Source of the DNA: Candidatus Villigracilis proximus
Lineage (GTDB): Bacteria; Chloroflexota; Anaerolineae; Anaerolineales; Villigracilaceae
Length of the DNA stretch: 64,000 bases
Assembly: GCA_016715195.1 (NCBI GenBank)
Contig: JADKBB010000008.1
Span: 1-64,000 of the forward strand
Reading direction: 5' to 3'
A program made the translations under genes and the position numbers. Below the pieces are notes generated by a model. That model searched no databases. It saw only the letters and a program-made list of their open reading frames with translations, and was not told the origin of the DNA. Positions 9,411 through 16,794 of this stretch are shown here, piece by piece. How positions within the stretch are numbered: the first letter of the stretch is position 1; the number at the start of each line of letters is the position of its first letter.

Positions 9411-9567
9411 AACCTTCGGGGCAGGGTGCAATTCCCGATCGGTGGTAAAGCCCACGAGCCTCTTTGGGCAGTGACAATTTCCTTTTTGGGAAATGGGTAC
9501 CGCAAAAAGCGGGCATGACTCGGCGGAATTCCGAGGCCGACAGTATAGTCTGGATAGAAGAAGGTAA
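9411..9567 (+). promoter_or_regulatory. FMN riboswitch (RFN element)
   Basis: The element opens with CTTCGGGGCAGGGTG and CCCGATCGGTGGT, contains AGCCCACGAGC, and closes with AATTCCGAGGCCGACAGT, then ATAGTCTGGAT and AGAAGGT. These are the conserved blocks of the RFN element in the right order. A TATAAT at 9389-9394 can serve as the -10. It controls the ABC importer that follows and so assigns that importer to riboflavin or a related flavin. Confidence 0.95.
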
Positions 9568-9603
9568 ACGACAGGACCATGTGGTCTCTATGTTGATTCA
9601 CGC

Positions 9604-9637
9604 CCCGAAAACGATCTTTGTTTTCGGGATTTTTATT
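9604..9637 (+). terminator. Riboswitch-linked intrinsic terminator
   Basis: CCCGAAAAC (9604-9612) pairs with GTTTTCGGG ahead of ATTTTTATT. Its place 35 bases after the FMN riboswitch fits the expression platform that ends transcription when FMN is bound. A second weaker stem with a T-run is at 9680-9715. Confidence 0.8.
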
Positions 9638-9720
9638 ACAACGTGACATCCGCATCAGACTCCGCTCTGGCCTGCCTTCACGCCCCGCAGTTGATTCTAG
9701 CGAGGCGTTTTTGTTTATTA

Positions 9721-9753
9721 AGACCTGACAGGTTTTATAAACCTGTCAGGTCT
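9721..9753. repeat. Perfect hairpin in front of the riboflavin permease
   Basis: AGACCTGACAGGTTT (9721-9735) and AAACCTGTCAGGTCT (9739-9753) are perfect 15-base arms around a TAT loop. It ends 12 bases before the ATG at 9766. It could hide the ribosome site or be a resident repeat. Confidence 0.7.
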
Positions 9754-9765
9754 CCGGTGAAAACT

Positions 9766-10527
9766 ATGAAAATATCATTCTCACGTTGGCTCGGTACGAT
9801 TTCCATTCTCTTCGGCATTCTGGCCTGGGGACTGATCGCACATTTGAGCGGCTTGCCCAAATTCATTCTGCCCTCGCCCGTGGATGTGTGGACTCGTCTA
9901 CTTAAATCTCTGGCAGATGGAAGTCTGCTGTATCACACGAGCGTCACTTTGCTGGAGATCATGCTTGGCTTGCTGGTCGGTGTGACATGCGCCACGGTGC
10001 TGGGATATTTACTTGCCAAATCGCGCTCACTGGAAAAGATTCTTTCACCGTATCTGGTGGCGAGTCAGGCGATTCCCATCGTGGCGATTGCGCCGTTACT
10101 GGTCATCTGGCTGGGACAGGGTATGTTGTCGAAAGTGGTCATCTGCGCCTTGATCGTGTTCTTTCCGGTGTTGGTGAATACAGTGGTGGGCGTGCGGGCT
10201 GTTCCGCCAGCGTTGTATGACATGATGAATTCATTGCGCGCCTCACGCTGGCAGGTGATGACCAAACTCGAAGTGCCCGCGTCTCTGCCCGTGCTGTTAG
10301 GCGGATTAAGAATCGGCGCCACGTTATCGGTCATCGGCGCCATCGTGGGTGAGTTGGTGGATGCAAAGGAAGGTCTCGGATTTTTGTTGAAGGTCGGAGA
10401 TTTTCAATATGACACGTCAATGGTGTTTGTGGCGGTGATGATGCTGGTGGCGTTGGCACTGTCGTTGTATGGGATCGTAACTGTGCTTGAAAAAAGATTT
10501 TTAAAATGGCAACAAACTACACCCTGA
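9766..10527 (+). CDS. ribX: ABC importer permease, probable riboflavin transporter RibX
   Basis: This 253-residue protein of the SsuC/TauC permease type has about six membrane segments and the cytoplasmic EAA loop around residues 145-190 (the stretch starting at ASRWQVMTKLEVPASLP). It is the first gene behind the FMN riboswitch and is followed by a THI5-like binding lipoprotein and an ATPase, the order of the RibXY flavin importers predicted in Chloroflexota. ATG 9766 is preferred over a longer in-frame start because the extra 41 residues would be translated from terminator and hairpin sequence. Without the riboswitch it would be called a nitrate/sulfonate/thiamine-type permease. Confidence 0.85.
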   Translation: MKISFSRWLGTISILFGILAWGLIAHLSGLPKFILPSPVDVWTRLLKSLADGSLLYHTSVTLLEIMLGLLVGVTCATVLGYLLAKSRSLEKILSPYLVASQAIPIVAIAPLLVIWLGQGMLSKVVICALIVFFPVLVNTVVGVRAVPPALYDMMNSLRASRWQVMTKLEVPASLPVLLGGLRIGATLSVIGAIVGELVDAKEGLGFLLKVGDFQYDTSMVFVAVMMLVALALSLYGIVTVLEKRFLKWQQTTP

Positions 10528-10534
10528 GTAATTT

Positions 10535-10624
10535 ACATGCTGAGCGGAGCCACACGTTCTTTGTGGCGAAGCCGAAGGATGCTTCGGCTCCGTTCGCGAA
10601 GTGCGCTCACTCCGCTCAGCATGT
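10535..10624. repeat. Long inverted repeat between ribX and ribY
   Basis: ACATGCTGAGCGGAG (10535-10549) and CTCCGCTCAGCATGT (10610-10624) are perfect arms; a second stem, AGCCGAAG/CTTCGGCT, lies inside (10570-10589). No T-run follows, so it is more likely a dispersed extragenic repeat than a terminator. It may reduce transcript going into ribY. Confidence 0.65.
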
Positions 10625-10650
10625 AGATAAAAAATTATAGGAGAAATACA

Positions 10651-11631
10651 ATGTTGAAGAAATTAGTTTTACTTATGCTCGGGCTGGCGATCAGCCTTTC
10701 GGCCTGTGGCGGTTCACAGGTCCAGAATGATGCGGGCGCGTTGACGAAGATCCGCCTGCCGATGGGGTATATTGCCAATATCCAGTATGCGCCTTTTTAT
10801 GCGGCCATCGAAAAAGGATATTTTAAAGAGGCCGGGATCGAGATTGAGTTTGATTATTCATTTGAGACCGACGGCGTGAAATTGGTGGGCGCGGGGGAAC
10901 TTCCGTTTGCGGTGGTTTCGGGTGAACAGGTGCTGCTGGCGCGCGCGCAGGAAGTGCCGGTGACGTATGTGGCGGCGTGGTATCAACAGTATCCGATTTC
11001 GGTGATCGCAAAAAGTGACGCGGGAATTGTTACACCGCAGGATTTGAAGGGCACGACGATTGGTTTGCCCGGCCTGTTTGGCGCGAATTATATTGGCTTG
11101 CGTGCTTTATTATTTTCTGCGGGTTTGAGCGAAGCCGATGTGACATTGGTGGAGGTCGGTTTTAATCAGGTGGAATTATTCGCCGCGGGCAAACAAAATA
11201 TTGTAGTGGGTTATGCCGCGAATGAACCGATCCAGTTGAAGGCGCAGGGTTTTGATGTGACCGAGCTGCGCGTGGCTGATTCTGTGCAGCTGGCCGCGAA
11301 TGGACTTTTGGCGAGCGAGAAAATAATTGCAGAAGACCCGGAGTTGGTTCGCGCGTTTGTGGGCGCGTTTTTGAAGGGATTAAAATTCACGAATGAAAAT
11401 CCTGATGAAGCGTATGCGTTGAGCGCAACCTACATTCCAAATTTTGCCGACCTCGATGAAAAAGTTCAAAAGGAAATTCTTGCCACGTCGATTGAAATGT
11501 GGAAGGCTGAGCGCCTCGGGTATTCTGATCCGCAGGCCTGGGAGAATATGCAAACCATTTTGCTTGAGATGGGTTTGATTCCCGAGAATATGGATTTGAA
11601 CAAAGCATTTACAAATTCATTCGTGCCGTAA
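10651..11631 (+). CDS. ribY: Substrate-binding lipoprotein of the NMT1/THI5 family, probable RibY
   Basis: This 326-residue protein begins with a lipoprotein signal (LSLSAC-type box, Cys about residue 19) and continues as a periplasmic binding protein of the NMT1/THI5-like fold: IQYAPFYAAIEKGYFKEAGI near the N-terminus and KGTTIGLPG in the middle. Family members bind thiamine precursors, sulfonates or flavins. The FMN riboswitch upstream points to riboflavin. An AGGAGAAAT ribosome site precedes the ATG. It delivers substrate to the permease at 9766. Confidence 0.85.
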   Translation: MLKKLVLLMLGLAISLSACGGSQVQNDAGALTKIRLPMGYIANIQYAPFYAAIEKGYFKEAGIEIEFDYSFETDGVKLVGAGELPFAVVSGEQVLLARAQEVPVTYVAAWYQQYPISVIAKSDAGIVTPQDLKGTTIGLPGLFGANYIGLRALLFSAGLSEADVTLVEVGFNQVELFAAGKQNIVVGYAANEPIQLKAQGFDVTELRVADSVQLAANGLLASEKIIAEDPELVRAFVGAFLKGLKFTNENPDEAYALSATYIPNFADLDEKVQKEILATSIEMWKAERLGYSDPQAWENMQTILLEMGLIPENMDLNKAFTNSFVP

Positions 11632-11639
11632 TTTATGTG

Positions 11640-11690
11640 TCACGTATCACGTTTCATGTATCAAGTGAAGCGTGACGTGTGAAACGTGAA
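11640..11690. repeat. Degenerate CACGT/GTGAA repeat stretch between ribY and the ATPase gene
   Basis: The stretch repeats variants of ATCACGTTTCA and its complement TGAAACGTGA. It belongs to the short quasi-repeats scattered in the window and can fold into CACGTTTCA (11648-11656)/TGAAACGTG (11680-11688). Confidence 0.5.
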
Positions 11691-11694
11691 AATT

Positions 11695-12441
11695 ATGAAA
11701 CCTTCCCCGATCCTCACTGTAAAAGATCTCTCCGTTGTTTTTCCCGACAGCAACGGCGGATTGCACGCGCTTGAAAATATTTCCTTTGAAGTTTGTCCGC
11801 GTGATTTTATTTGTTTTCTCGGGCCATCGGGTTCGGGCAAGACCACGCTTCTAAAAATTCTCGCGAGTCTTTTGCAGCCTACAACCGGCGAAATTAATTT
11901 CAGCGGCAATCGCCGGCCTGAGGTTGGCATGGTTTTTCAACAATCCAATCTTATGCCCTGGCGCACCGTGATGGACAATATTAAACTTCCGCTTGAGTTG
12001 GATGGGGTGGGCGAATCTGAAGCGCGCGCGAAAGCCAGCGAGATGATCGATCTGGTTGGATTAAATGGATTCGAAGACTCGTGGCCGCGTGACTTATCCG
12101 GCGGCATGGCGCAGCGCGTGGGGATCGCGCGCGCGCTCATCCATGACCCCGACCTGCTTCTGCTCGATGAGCCTTTTGCTTCGCTGGATGCGCTCACCCG
12201 CGAACGCATGTGGACGGAGTTATCGCGCATCTGGCAGGCCAAACAAAAGACAGTCATCATGGTGACACACTCGATCAATGAGTCGTTATTTCTAGCTGAT
12301 AGAGTTTTGGTTCTAACGCAGCGTCCCGGCAAAATAAAATTGGATGTGGAAGTTGATCTCCCACGCCCCAGAAAAGATGATATCCGCTACACGCCGCATT
12401 TCGGGAAACTGGCGCGAAAATTACGTGATGCGATTGAGTAA
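11695..12441 (+). CDS. ABC importer ATPase of the SsuB/TauB type, riboflavin importer partner
   Basis: The 248-residue ATPase has Walker A GPSGSGKTT, Q-loop MVFQQSNLMPWRT, signature LSGGMAQR, Walker B LLLLDEPFASLD and switch His in VTHSINESLFLADR. The PFASLDALTR segment marks the nitrate/taurine/sulfonate ATPase branch. It is the last gene of the FMN-riboswitch unit and energises the RibX-like permease. A GTG nine bases upstream in frame is an alternative start. Confidence 0.85.
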   Translation: MKPSPILTVKDLSVVFPDSNGGLHALENISFEVCPRDFICFLGPSGSGKTTLLKILASLLQPTTGEINFSGNRRPEVGMVFQQSNLMPWRTVMDNIKLPLELDGVGESEARAKASEMIDLVGLNGFEDSWPRDLSGGMAQRVGIARALIHDPDLLLLDEPFASLDALTRERMWTELSRIWQAKQKTVIMVTHSINESLFLADRVLVLTQRPGKIKLDVEVDLPRPRKDDIRYTPHFGKLARKLRDAIE

Positions 12442-12480
12442 ACAAAAATCCTTCGGTTTTAGGCCGAAGGATTTTTGTTT
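12441..12480. terminator. Bidirectional terminator
   Basis: AACAAAAATCCTTCGG and its complement flank a short loop, with A and T runs at both ends. It lies between the convergent ATPase gene and the DinB-like gene and overlaps both stop codons. Confidence 0.9.
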
Positions 12481-12976
12481 ACTTTGTATGAAATGCTTCC
12501 ACGATCTCTTCTCTATGCTTGCGATAATCGCGGACGAGCGAATCAACACAGCGTGCAATCGTCGCCGGATTGCCGCGATAATGGACAATGCCCGTATCCA
12601 ACTCCCATTCATTTTCGGGAATGGTTTTTAGATAAGCCATTAACACTTCCTTGGTGGAAGTAACATCTTCCAGTAATTCATTCAAGTCTGTGGACGGGAA
12701 CTGTGTAAAAAATCTCGCGTTGACCTTTCGATAATCATTTGTGCCATCGTAAAAATAAAATGGCTCCGCGCCTTCACGCAATGCGCTGCATCCTGCCAAT
12801 GTAATTCGATTCCACCCGATGAAATGCGCCGCAATATCCCGCGGTGTCCAATCGCCAAGGGACGCGAGAAAGTTTTCAGCAGAAAGTCCCTGCATGGTTT
12901 GCATGTAGGCTGTATAGTTAGTTTCAAGGTCAGCGAGCTGTTTGTCACGCGGGTCAAACATGGGAGGTTTCTCCAT
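12479..12976 (-). CDS. DinB-like/ClbS-type protein
   Basis: The 165-residue product reads as a four-helix DinB superfamily protein: WTPRDIAAHFIGWNRI near the first third and DSLVRDYRKHREEI at the end. Relatives include metal-dependent thiol-transfer enzymes and ClbS-like proteins; the function here is unknown. The start is taken as ATG 12976; ATG 12961, with GGAG nine bases ahead, is equally possible. Either overlaps the end of the DUF2277 gene, so the two are translated together. Confidence 0.75.
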   Translation of the reverse strand: MEKPPMFDPRDKQLADLETNYTAYMQTMQGLSAENFLASLGDWTPRDIAAHFIGWNRITLAGCSALREGAEPFYFYDGTNDYRKVNARFFTQFPSTDLNELLEDVTSTKEVLMAYLKTIPENEWELDTGIVHYRGNPATIARCVDSLVRDYRKHREEIVEAFHTK

Positions 12977-13181
12977 AGGTGGTTTTATTCGCAAGTATTT
13001 CCAGCATCTTCCGCGTGGACTCAGCAACTTCATCAACTGCCTTCTGAAAAGTTTCTTCATTGGCCTTTGAAGGTTTCCGATACCCGCTGACTTTCCTCAC
13101 ATATTGCAATGCTGCTTCTTGAATCTCCTGCTCGGTGGCTGGGCGGTCTGGTAATCGTAATGGTTTAATGCTTCTGCACAT
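12954..13181 (-). CDS. DUF2277 family small protein
   Basis: The 75-residue protein starts MCRSIKPLR and continues with RPATEQEIQEAALQYVRKVSG, the recognisable pattern of DUF2277, a short helical domain of unknown function. Its 3' end overlaps the next gene by about 20 bases, which suggests translational coupling with the DinB-like protein. Confidence 0.85.
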   Translation of the reverse strand: MCRSIKPLRLPDRPATEQEIQEAALQYVRKVSGYRKPSKANEETFQKAVDEVAESTRKMLEILANKTTYGETSHV

Positions 13182-13223
13182 ATTGATTCTCCAATAAAAG
13201 ATAAAGATTTCGAAAATCCACTT

Positions 13224-14714
13224 CTACTCTAACTTTAATTCAATCAATCTTTTTTGTAACTGAGCTTGTATCTCTGCATACGCGGACTGATCTGCAACAT
13301 TTTCCAATTCATACGGATCGTTCTTGAGATCGTAAAGTTCCTTCTCGCCGGTTGAATATTCCACATACTTCCATTCAGAATTGCGCACTGCGTAAAACTC
13401 GGGAATTTTTGAACCAATGCCGTCTTCGGTGGGCCAATGCTCGAAGAGCAGGTCATCGCGCCAGATCGCATTCGGATCATTCAACAGCGGCAGCAGACTC
13501 ATCCCGTTTACAGAATCAGGGATCGGGGCATTTGCCAGATCCGCGAAGGTGGGGGCGAGGTCAATGTTTGCGGCAAATTTTGTCTCACTGCGTGCAGGGA
13601 ACATGCCGGGCGCATACACGATAAAAGGCACACGAATGCAGCTTTCGTAGGGACAGTTTTTCGTTAATCCGAATCCGTGATCGCCAATGGTCAACCCGTT
13701 ATCAGAAAGATAAACAATGATCGTCTTCTCGCTTAAGCCTGTTTTATCCAGCATATTCAAAATGGACGCCACACCATCATCCACAGAAAGCAGGGAACGC
13801 AGAATTTGTTTATAAGTAATATCGATCTTTTCGACCGCGATGGAATTTAATTCCTGTAAATATAACGGCTTATCGCTGCGGTCTTCTTCCATGAAGCTTG
13901 GATTGCGATACGGCTCCGCTTGCAGCGCCGAGTTCGCACGGAATTGCGGGTCACTTCGTTCCGCCCATTTATAAGGTGAGTGCGGATTGTAATAACCGAC
14001 CAACATAAAGAACGGCTCATCTTTAGAAGACGCAATAAAATCAATTGCGTTGCGTGTCACCATGTCGGTGCCAAAGATGGCATTGTCTTGTGTGTACTCG
14101 ACCACATTCCCGTTTTCCGAAAGACTGTAATCCGTGTAATACGATGACGACCCCGTATCGTCGTCTGTGAGATTCCTGCCGAGGAACACACTCCAGCTGT
14201 CCCAACCCGGGGGAACATATCCGAGCGGAGTGAGCGCATCGTAATCATTTAAATATTTTCCGTAATAGGCCGTACGATAGCCTGCGTTTTGCAGCCATGT
14301 CGCAATGGACGACTGATCGTCAAATTTTGGCGCGCCGCCCATCGGCATTCGGTCTGTGTAAACCTGATGATTGTGTACATACTCACCCGTCAAAATACTT
14401 GAACGGCTTGGGCAGCAGAGTGGTGTGGTCACGAATCCATTTTCAAAGTTGACCCCATTCTTAATCAGCACATCGCGCACTGTCGGCATAAATTGCGTGG
14501 TTTCATAAGGCTGGTCATCGGTCAGGATGAAAATAATATTGGGACGTTCATCATCCAGACGCGTCTGCGCCGCCGCTTCACTCTCCACCTCGAACAGGGT
14601 CGGTGTATAAACAGCCGCATCCCCGCTGACAGTTGGAGTCGATTGTGTCTCCGCGCATCCAGCGAGCAGCATCATGCTTCCAAGAACAACAAAAATATAT
14701 TTTATGTGTTTCAT
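13224..14714 (-). CDS. Sulfatase, lipoprotein, Cys-type active site
   Basis: The 496-residue protein has a lipoprotein signal ending in LLAGC (Cys about 20) and then the sulfatase core RPNIIFILTDDQ with the metal-binding Asp pair. The active site is CCPSRSSILTG (CxPSR), whose Cys must be converted to formylglycine by a maturase not present in this window. GKYLND and YYNPHSPYKW are further core motifs, and the C-terminal LYDLKNDPYELENVA is typical of arylsulfatase/GlcNAc-6-sulfatase relatives. It likely acts outside the membrane on sulfated glycans; the substrate is not predictable. Its start abuts the holB stop. Confidence 0.9.
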   Translation of the reverse strand: MKHIKYIFVVLGSMMLLAGCAETQSTPTVSGDAAVYTPTLFEVESEAAAQTRLDDERPNIIFILTDDQPYETTQFMPTVRDVLIKNGVNFENGFVTTPLCCPSRSSILTGEYVHNHQVYTDRMPMGGAPKFDDQSSIATWLQNAGYRTAYYGKYLNDYDALTPLGYVPPGWDSWSVFLGRNLTDDDTGSSSYYTDYSLSENGNVVEYTQDNAIFGTDMVTRNAIDFIASSKDEPFFMLVGYYNPHSPYKWAERSDPQFRANSALQAEPYRNPSFMEEDRSDKPLYLQELNSIAVEKIDITYKQILRSLLSVDDGVASILNMLDKTGLSEKTIIVYLSDNGLTIGDHGFGLTKNCPYESCIRVPFIVYAPGMFPARSETKFAANIDLAPTFADLANAPIPDSVNGMSLLPLLNDPNAIWRDDLLFEHWPTEDGIGSKIPEFYAVRNSEWKYVEYSTGEKELYDLKNDPYELENVADQSAYAEIQAQLQKRLIELKLE

Positions 14715-15722
14715 TTACACCTTCGGCCAATCGAGCAATAATACTTCTGCCACCATCCGCGCATTCACATTGCGGTCCAGTTTTTCCAGCGCTGACTCCA
14801 ACTCTCCGACCACGCGCCGCGCAGTGGATAGATCCAATCGTCCGGCGAGGAATTCGATCTCCATGTTGCGGTCAATGTTGGTCAGCGGAGTTTCAGCCTG
14901 TGCCACACGCAGCATGACATCACGCCAGTACGAAAGCCAGATCAAGATCGTCTGACGCATCACGTCTTTATCTTTCGAGAGTTTATCAGCATAGGAAAAT
15001 TTTTCAACACGCGGCGCGGGCAATAAGGTTTGCAGATCATCCAGACGTTCCTCCCGTTTTTCAAGCAAAGTGAAATCATCGATCAGTTTACGCGCGTAAC
15101 CGGGGCGTCCGCCTGAAATGTGACTGAGCAAACGTGCGCGTTCTTCATCCACACCGCGCGCGAGCAAGTCCGATTCAATCGCGCTGACGGGTAACGCACG
15201 CAGGCGCAATATCTCGCAGCGTGAAACAATGGTTGGTAAAAGTTGCTCGGGTGTATCGGCGGTCAATAACAGAATGGCATGAGCAGGCGCTTCTTCAAGC
15301 GTTTTCAGCAGGGCATTGGCGGCGTTGTCGTTGGCTTCTTGAAAACGTAAAAACAAAGCCACGCGAAATTTTGCCTGATACGGTCTAAGCGATAGGGAAT
15401 GCTGCACCGCGCGCACCTGATCCACTTTGAGCGTGCCGCCATCTTTGGGTTGACCATCACCGTCCAGGGATTGGATCACCAGCATATCGGGGTGACGCAT
15501 TTCTTCGATCTGTTTGCAATCACGGCAATGGCCGCAGGGAATACCAGCGGCGATGGGCTTTGTGCAGTTTAATGCCTGAGCGAGGCGCAATGCCAGAGTA
15601 CGGCGTCCCAGGCCGGGAGGTCCGCAAAAAAGATACGCGTGTCTTACATCCCCGCGCGCCGCGTGCTGATGGAGCATATCCACAGCCCATTCGTGTCCGA
15701 GCATATTCCAGTTATCAGTCAT
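14715..15722 (-). CDS. holB: DNA polymerase III subunit delta' (HolB)
   Basis: The 335-residue AAA+ clamp-loader subunit has a modified P-loop GPPGLGRRTLA, the zinc module CGHCRDCKQI, DQVRAVQHSLSLRP and the sensor region NALLKTLEEAP. The Lys of the P-loop is replaced by Arg (GLGRR), as happens in delta' subunits, which need not hydrolyse ATP. The C-terminal half forms the collar domain. It sits between the sulfatase and rsgA genes, all on the minus strand. Confidence 0.92.
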   Translation of the reverse strand: MTDNWNMLGHEWAVDMLHQHAARGDVRHAYLFCGPPGLGRRTLALRLAQALNCTKPIAAGIPCGHCRDCKQIEEMRHPDMLVIQSLDGDGQPKDGGTLKVDQVRAVQHSLSLRPYQAKFRVALFLRFQEANDNAANALLKTLEEAPAHAILLLTADTPEQLLPTIVSRCEILRLRALPVSAIESDLLARGVDEERARLLSHISGGRPGYARKLIDDFTLLEKREERLDDLQTLLPAPRVEKFSYADKLSKDKDVMRQTILIWLSYWRDVMLRVAQAETPLTNIDRNMEIEFLAGRLDLSTARRVVGELESALEKLDRNVNARMVAEVLLLDWPKV

Positions 15723-15724
15723 TC

Positions 15725-15806
15725 ATTAGTATCCAGTTATCAGTTGTCAGTAATCAGTCCCCAATCATAAATCGCAAATCAAAAATCGTAAATCAGCAAT
15801 CGTAAA
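15725..15806. repeat. Short degenerate quasi-tandem repeats (STRR-like)
   Basis: The interval between rsgA and holB is made of variants of CAGTTATCAGT and AAATCGCAAATC (AAATCGTAAATC, AGCAATCGTAAAT). Related strings occur at 22551-22582 and elsewhere. No gene is present. Confidence 0.7.
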
Positions 15807-15809
15807 TTA

Positions 15810-16718
15810 TTACTCCTGCCCCGCCCTCAGTCTTAAATATGAATCATATCTTTCAGGATGAATCGTGCCGGCTTTCAACGCCGCCAGCACCGCGCAGCCC
15901 GGCTCGTGTTTATGCGAGCAATCACTGAATTGACATTGCGGCACAAGATCACGCAAGTCGGGGAAATACGCATCGATCTCTTCGGCTTCGGTATCCCATA
16001 ACGCGAGGCTCTTCCAGCCCGGCGTATCGGCTACATATCCGCCGCCATCCAGCGCGAACATTTGGCGTGTGACGGTGGTGTGGCGTCCCTTTTTCATGGC
16101 TGTGCTGATCTCGTTCACGGCCAGTCCCAGTCCGGCTTGAATCTCATTTAACAAACTTGATTTCCCAACACCGCTTGGGCCTGCCAGCGCGCTGACCTTA
16201 TTTTGCAATTGTGCTTTTAATTCATCCAGCCCGGCGCGTGTTTTTGTGGAAGTGTAGATCACCCGATAGCCGATCGATTCATACACGTTAAAAAGTTCAC
16301 GCGCGTTTTCAACCAGATCAATTTTGTTCGCAATGATCACAGCCGGGACTTTTTGTTTTTCAGTGGTGACAAGGAAACGATCCAACATTCTTAATTTCGG
16401 ATTCGGATTCGCACACGCAAAGACGAATACCGCCTGATCGGCATTTGCCAGCAGAACCTGTTGATACACACCCTGAGGCCGCGGATCCAACCTGACGATG
16501 GCCTGTTTGCGCTCTTCGACATTTTCGATCACCCCGGAACCATCTGCCAAAATCGTGTACTGCACATGATCGCCCAATGCGGCAATATCGCCAACTGCCC
16601 GACCCTGTTTTAACTTGCCGCGCAACTGACAAATAACAAGACCCTCACCGGTCTCTACTGTAAAGAAACCGGATTGGGCCTTGATGACCAAACCTCTTTT
16701 GTAAATTTCGTTTGTCAA
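15810..16718 (-). CDS. rsgA: Ribosome small subunit-dependent GTPase RsgA
   Basis: The 302-residue GTPase has the circularly permuted order of the family: N-terminal OB fold, then NKIDLV (G4) ahead of the P-loop GPSGVGKSSL (G1) and DTPGW (G3). A zinc site CQFSDCSHKHEPGC closes the protein. RsgA helps mature the 30S subunit. The length is normal and no defect is seen. Confidence 0.95.
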   Translation of the reverse strand: MTNEIYKRGLVIKAQSGFFTVETGEGLVICQLRGKLKQGRAVGDIAALGDHVQYTILADGSGVIENVEERKQAIVRLDPRPQGVYQQVLLANADQAVFVFACANPNPKLRMLDRFLVTTEKQKVPAVIIANKIDLVENARELFNVYESIGYRVIYTSTKTRAGLDELKAQLQNKVSALAGPSGVGKSSLLNEIQAGLGLAVNEISTAMKKGRHTTVTRQMFALDGGGYVADTPGWKSLALWDTEAEEIDAYFPDLRDLVPQCQFSDCSHKHEPGCAVLAALKAGTIHPERYDSYLRLRAGQE

Positions 16719-16794
16719 ATAATCACCTTGATTCTACATCCTGCGCCGCATAAAAAAACAAGTACATGCGGCTTCGCTCAGGAGGTATTTGCTC

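Noticed and set aside
10535..10624. Terminator between ribX and ribY
   Set aside because: Strong stem but no T-run on either strand, and the three genes are expected to be one unit.
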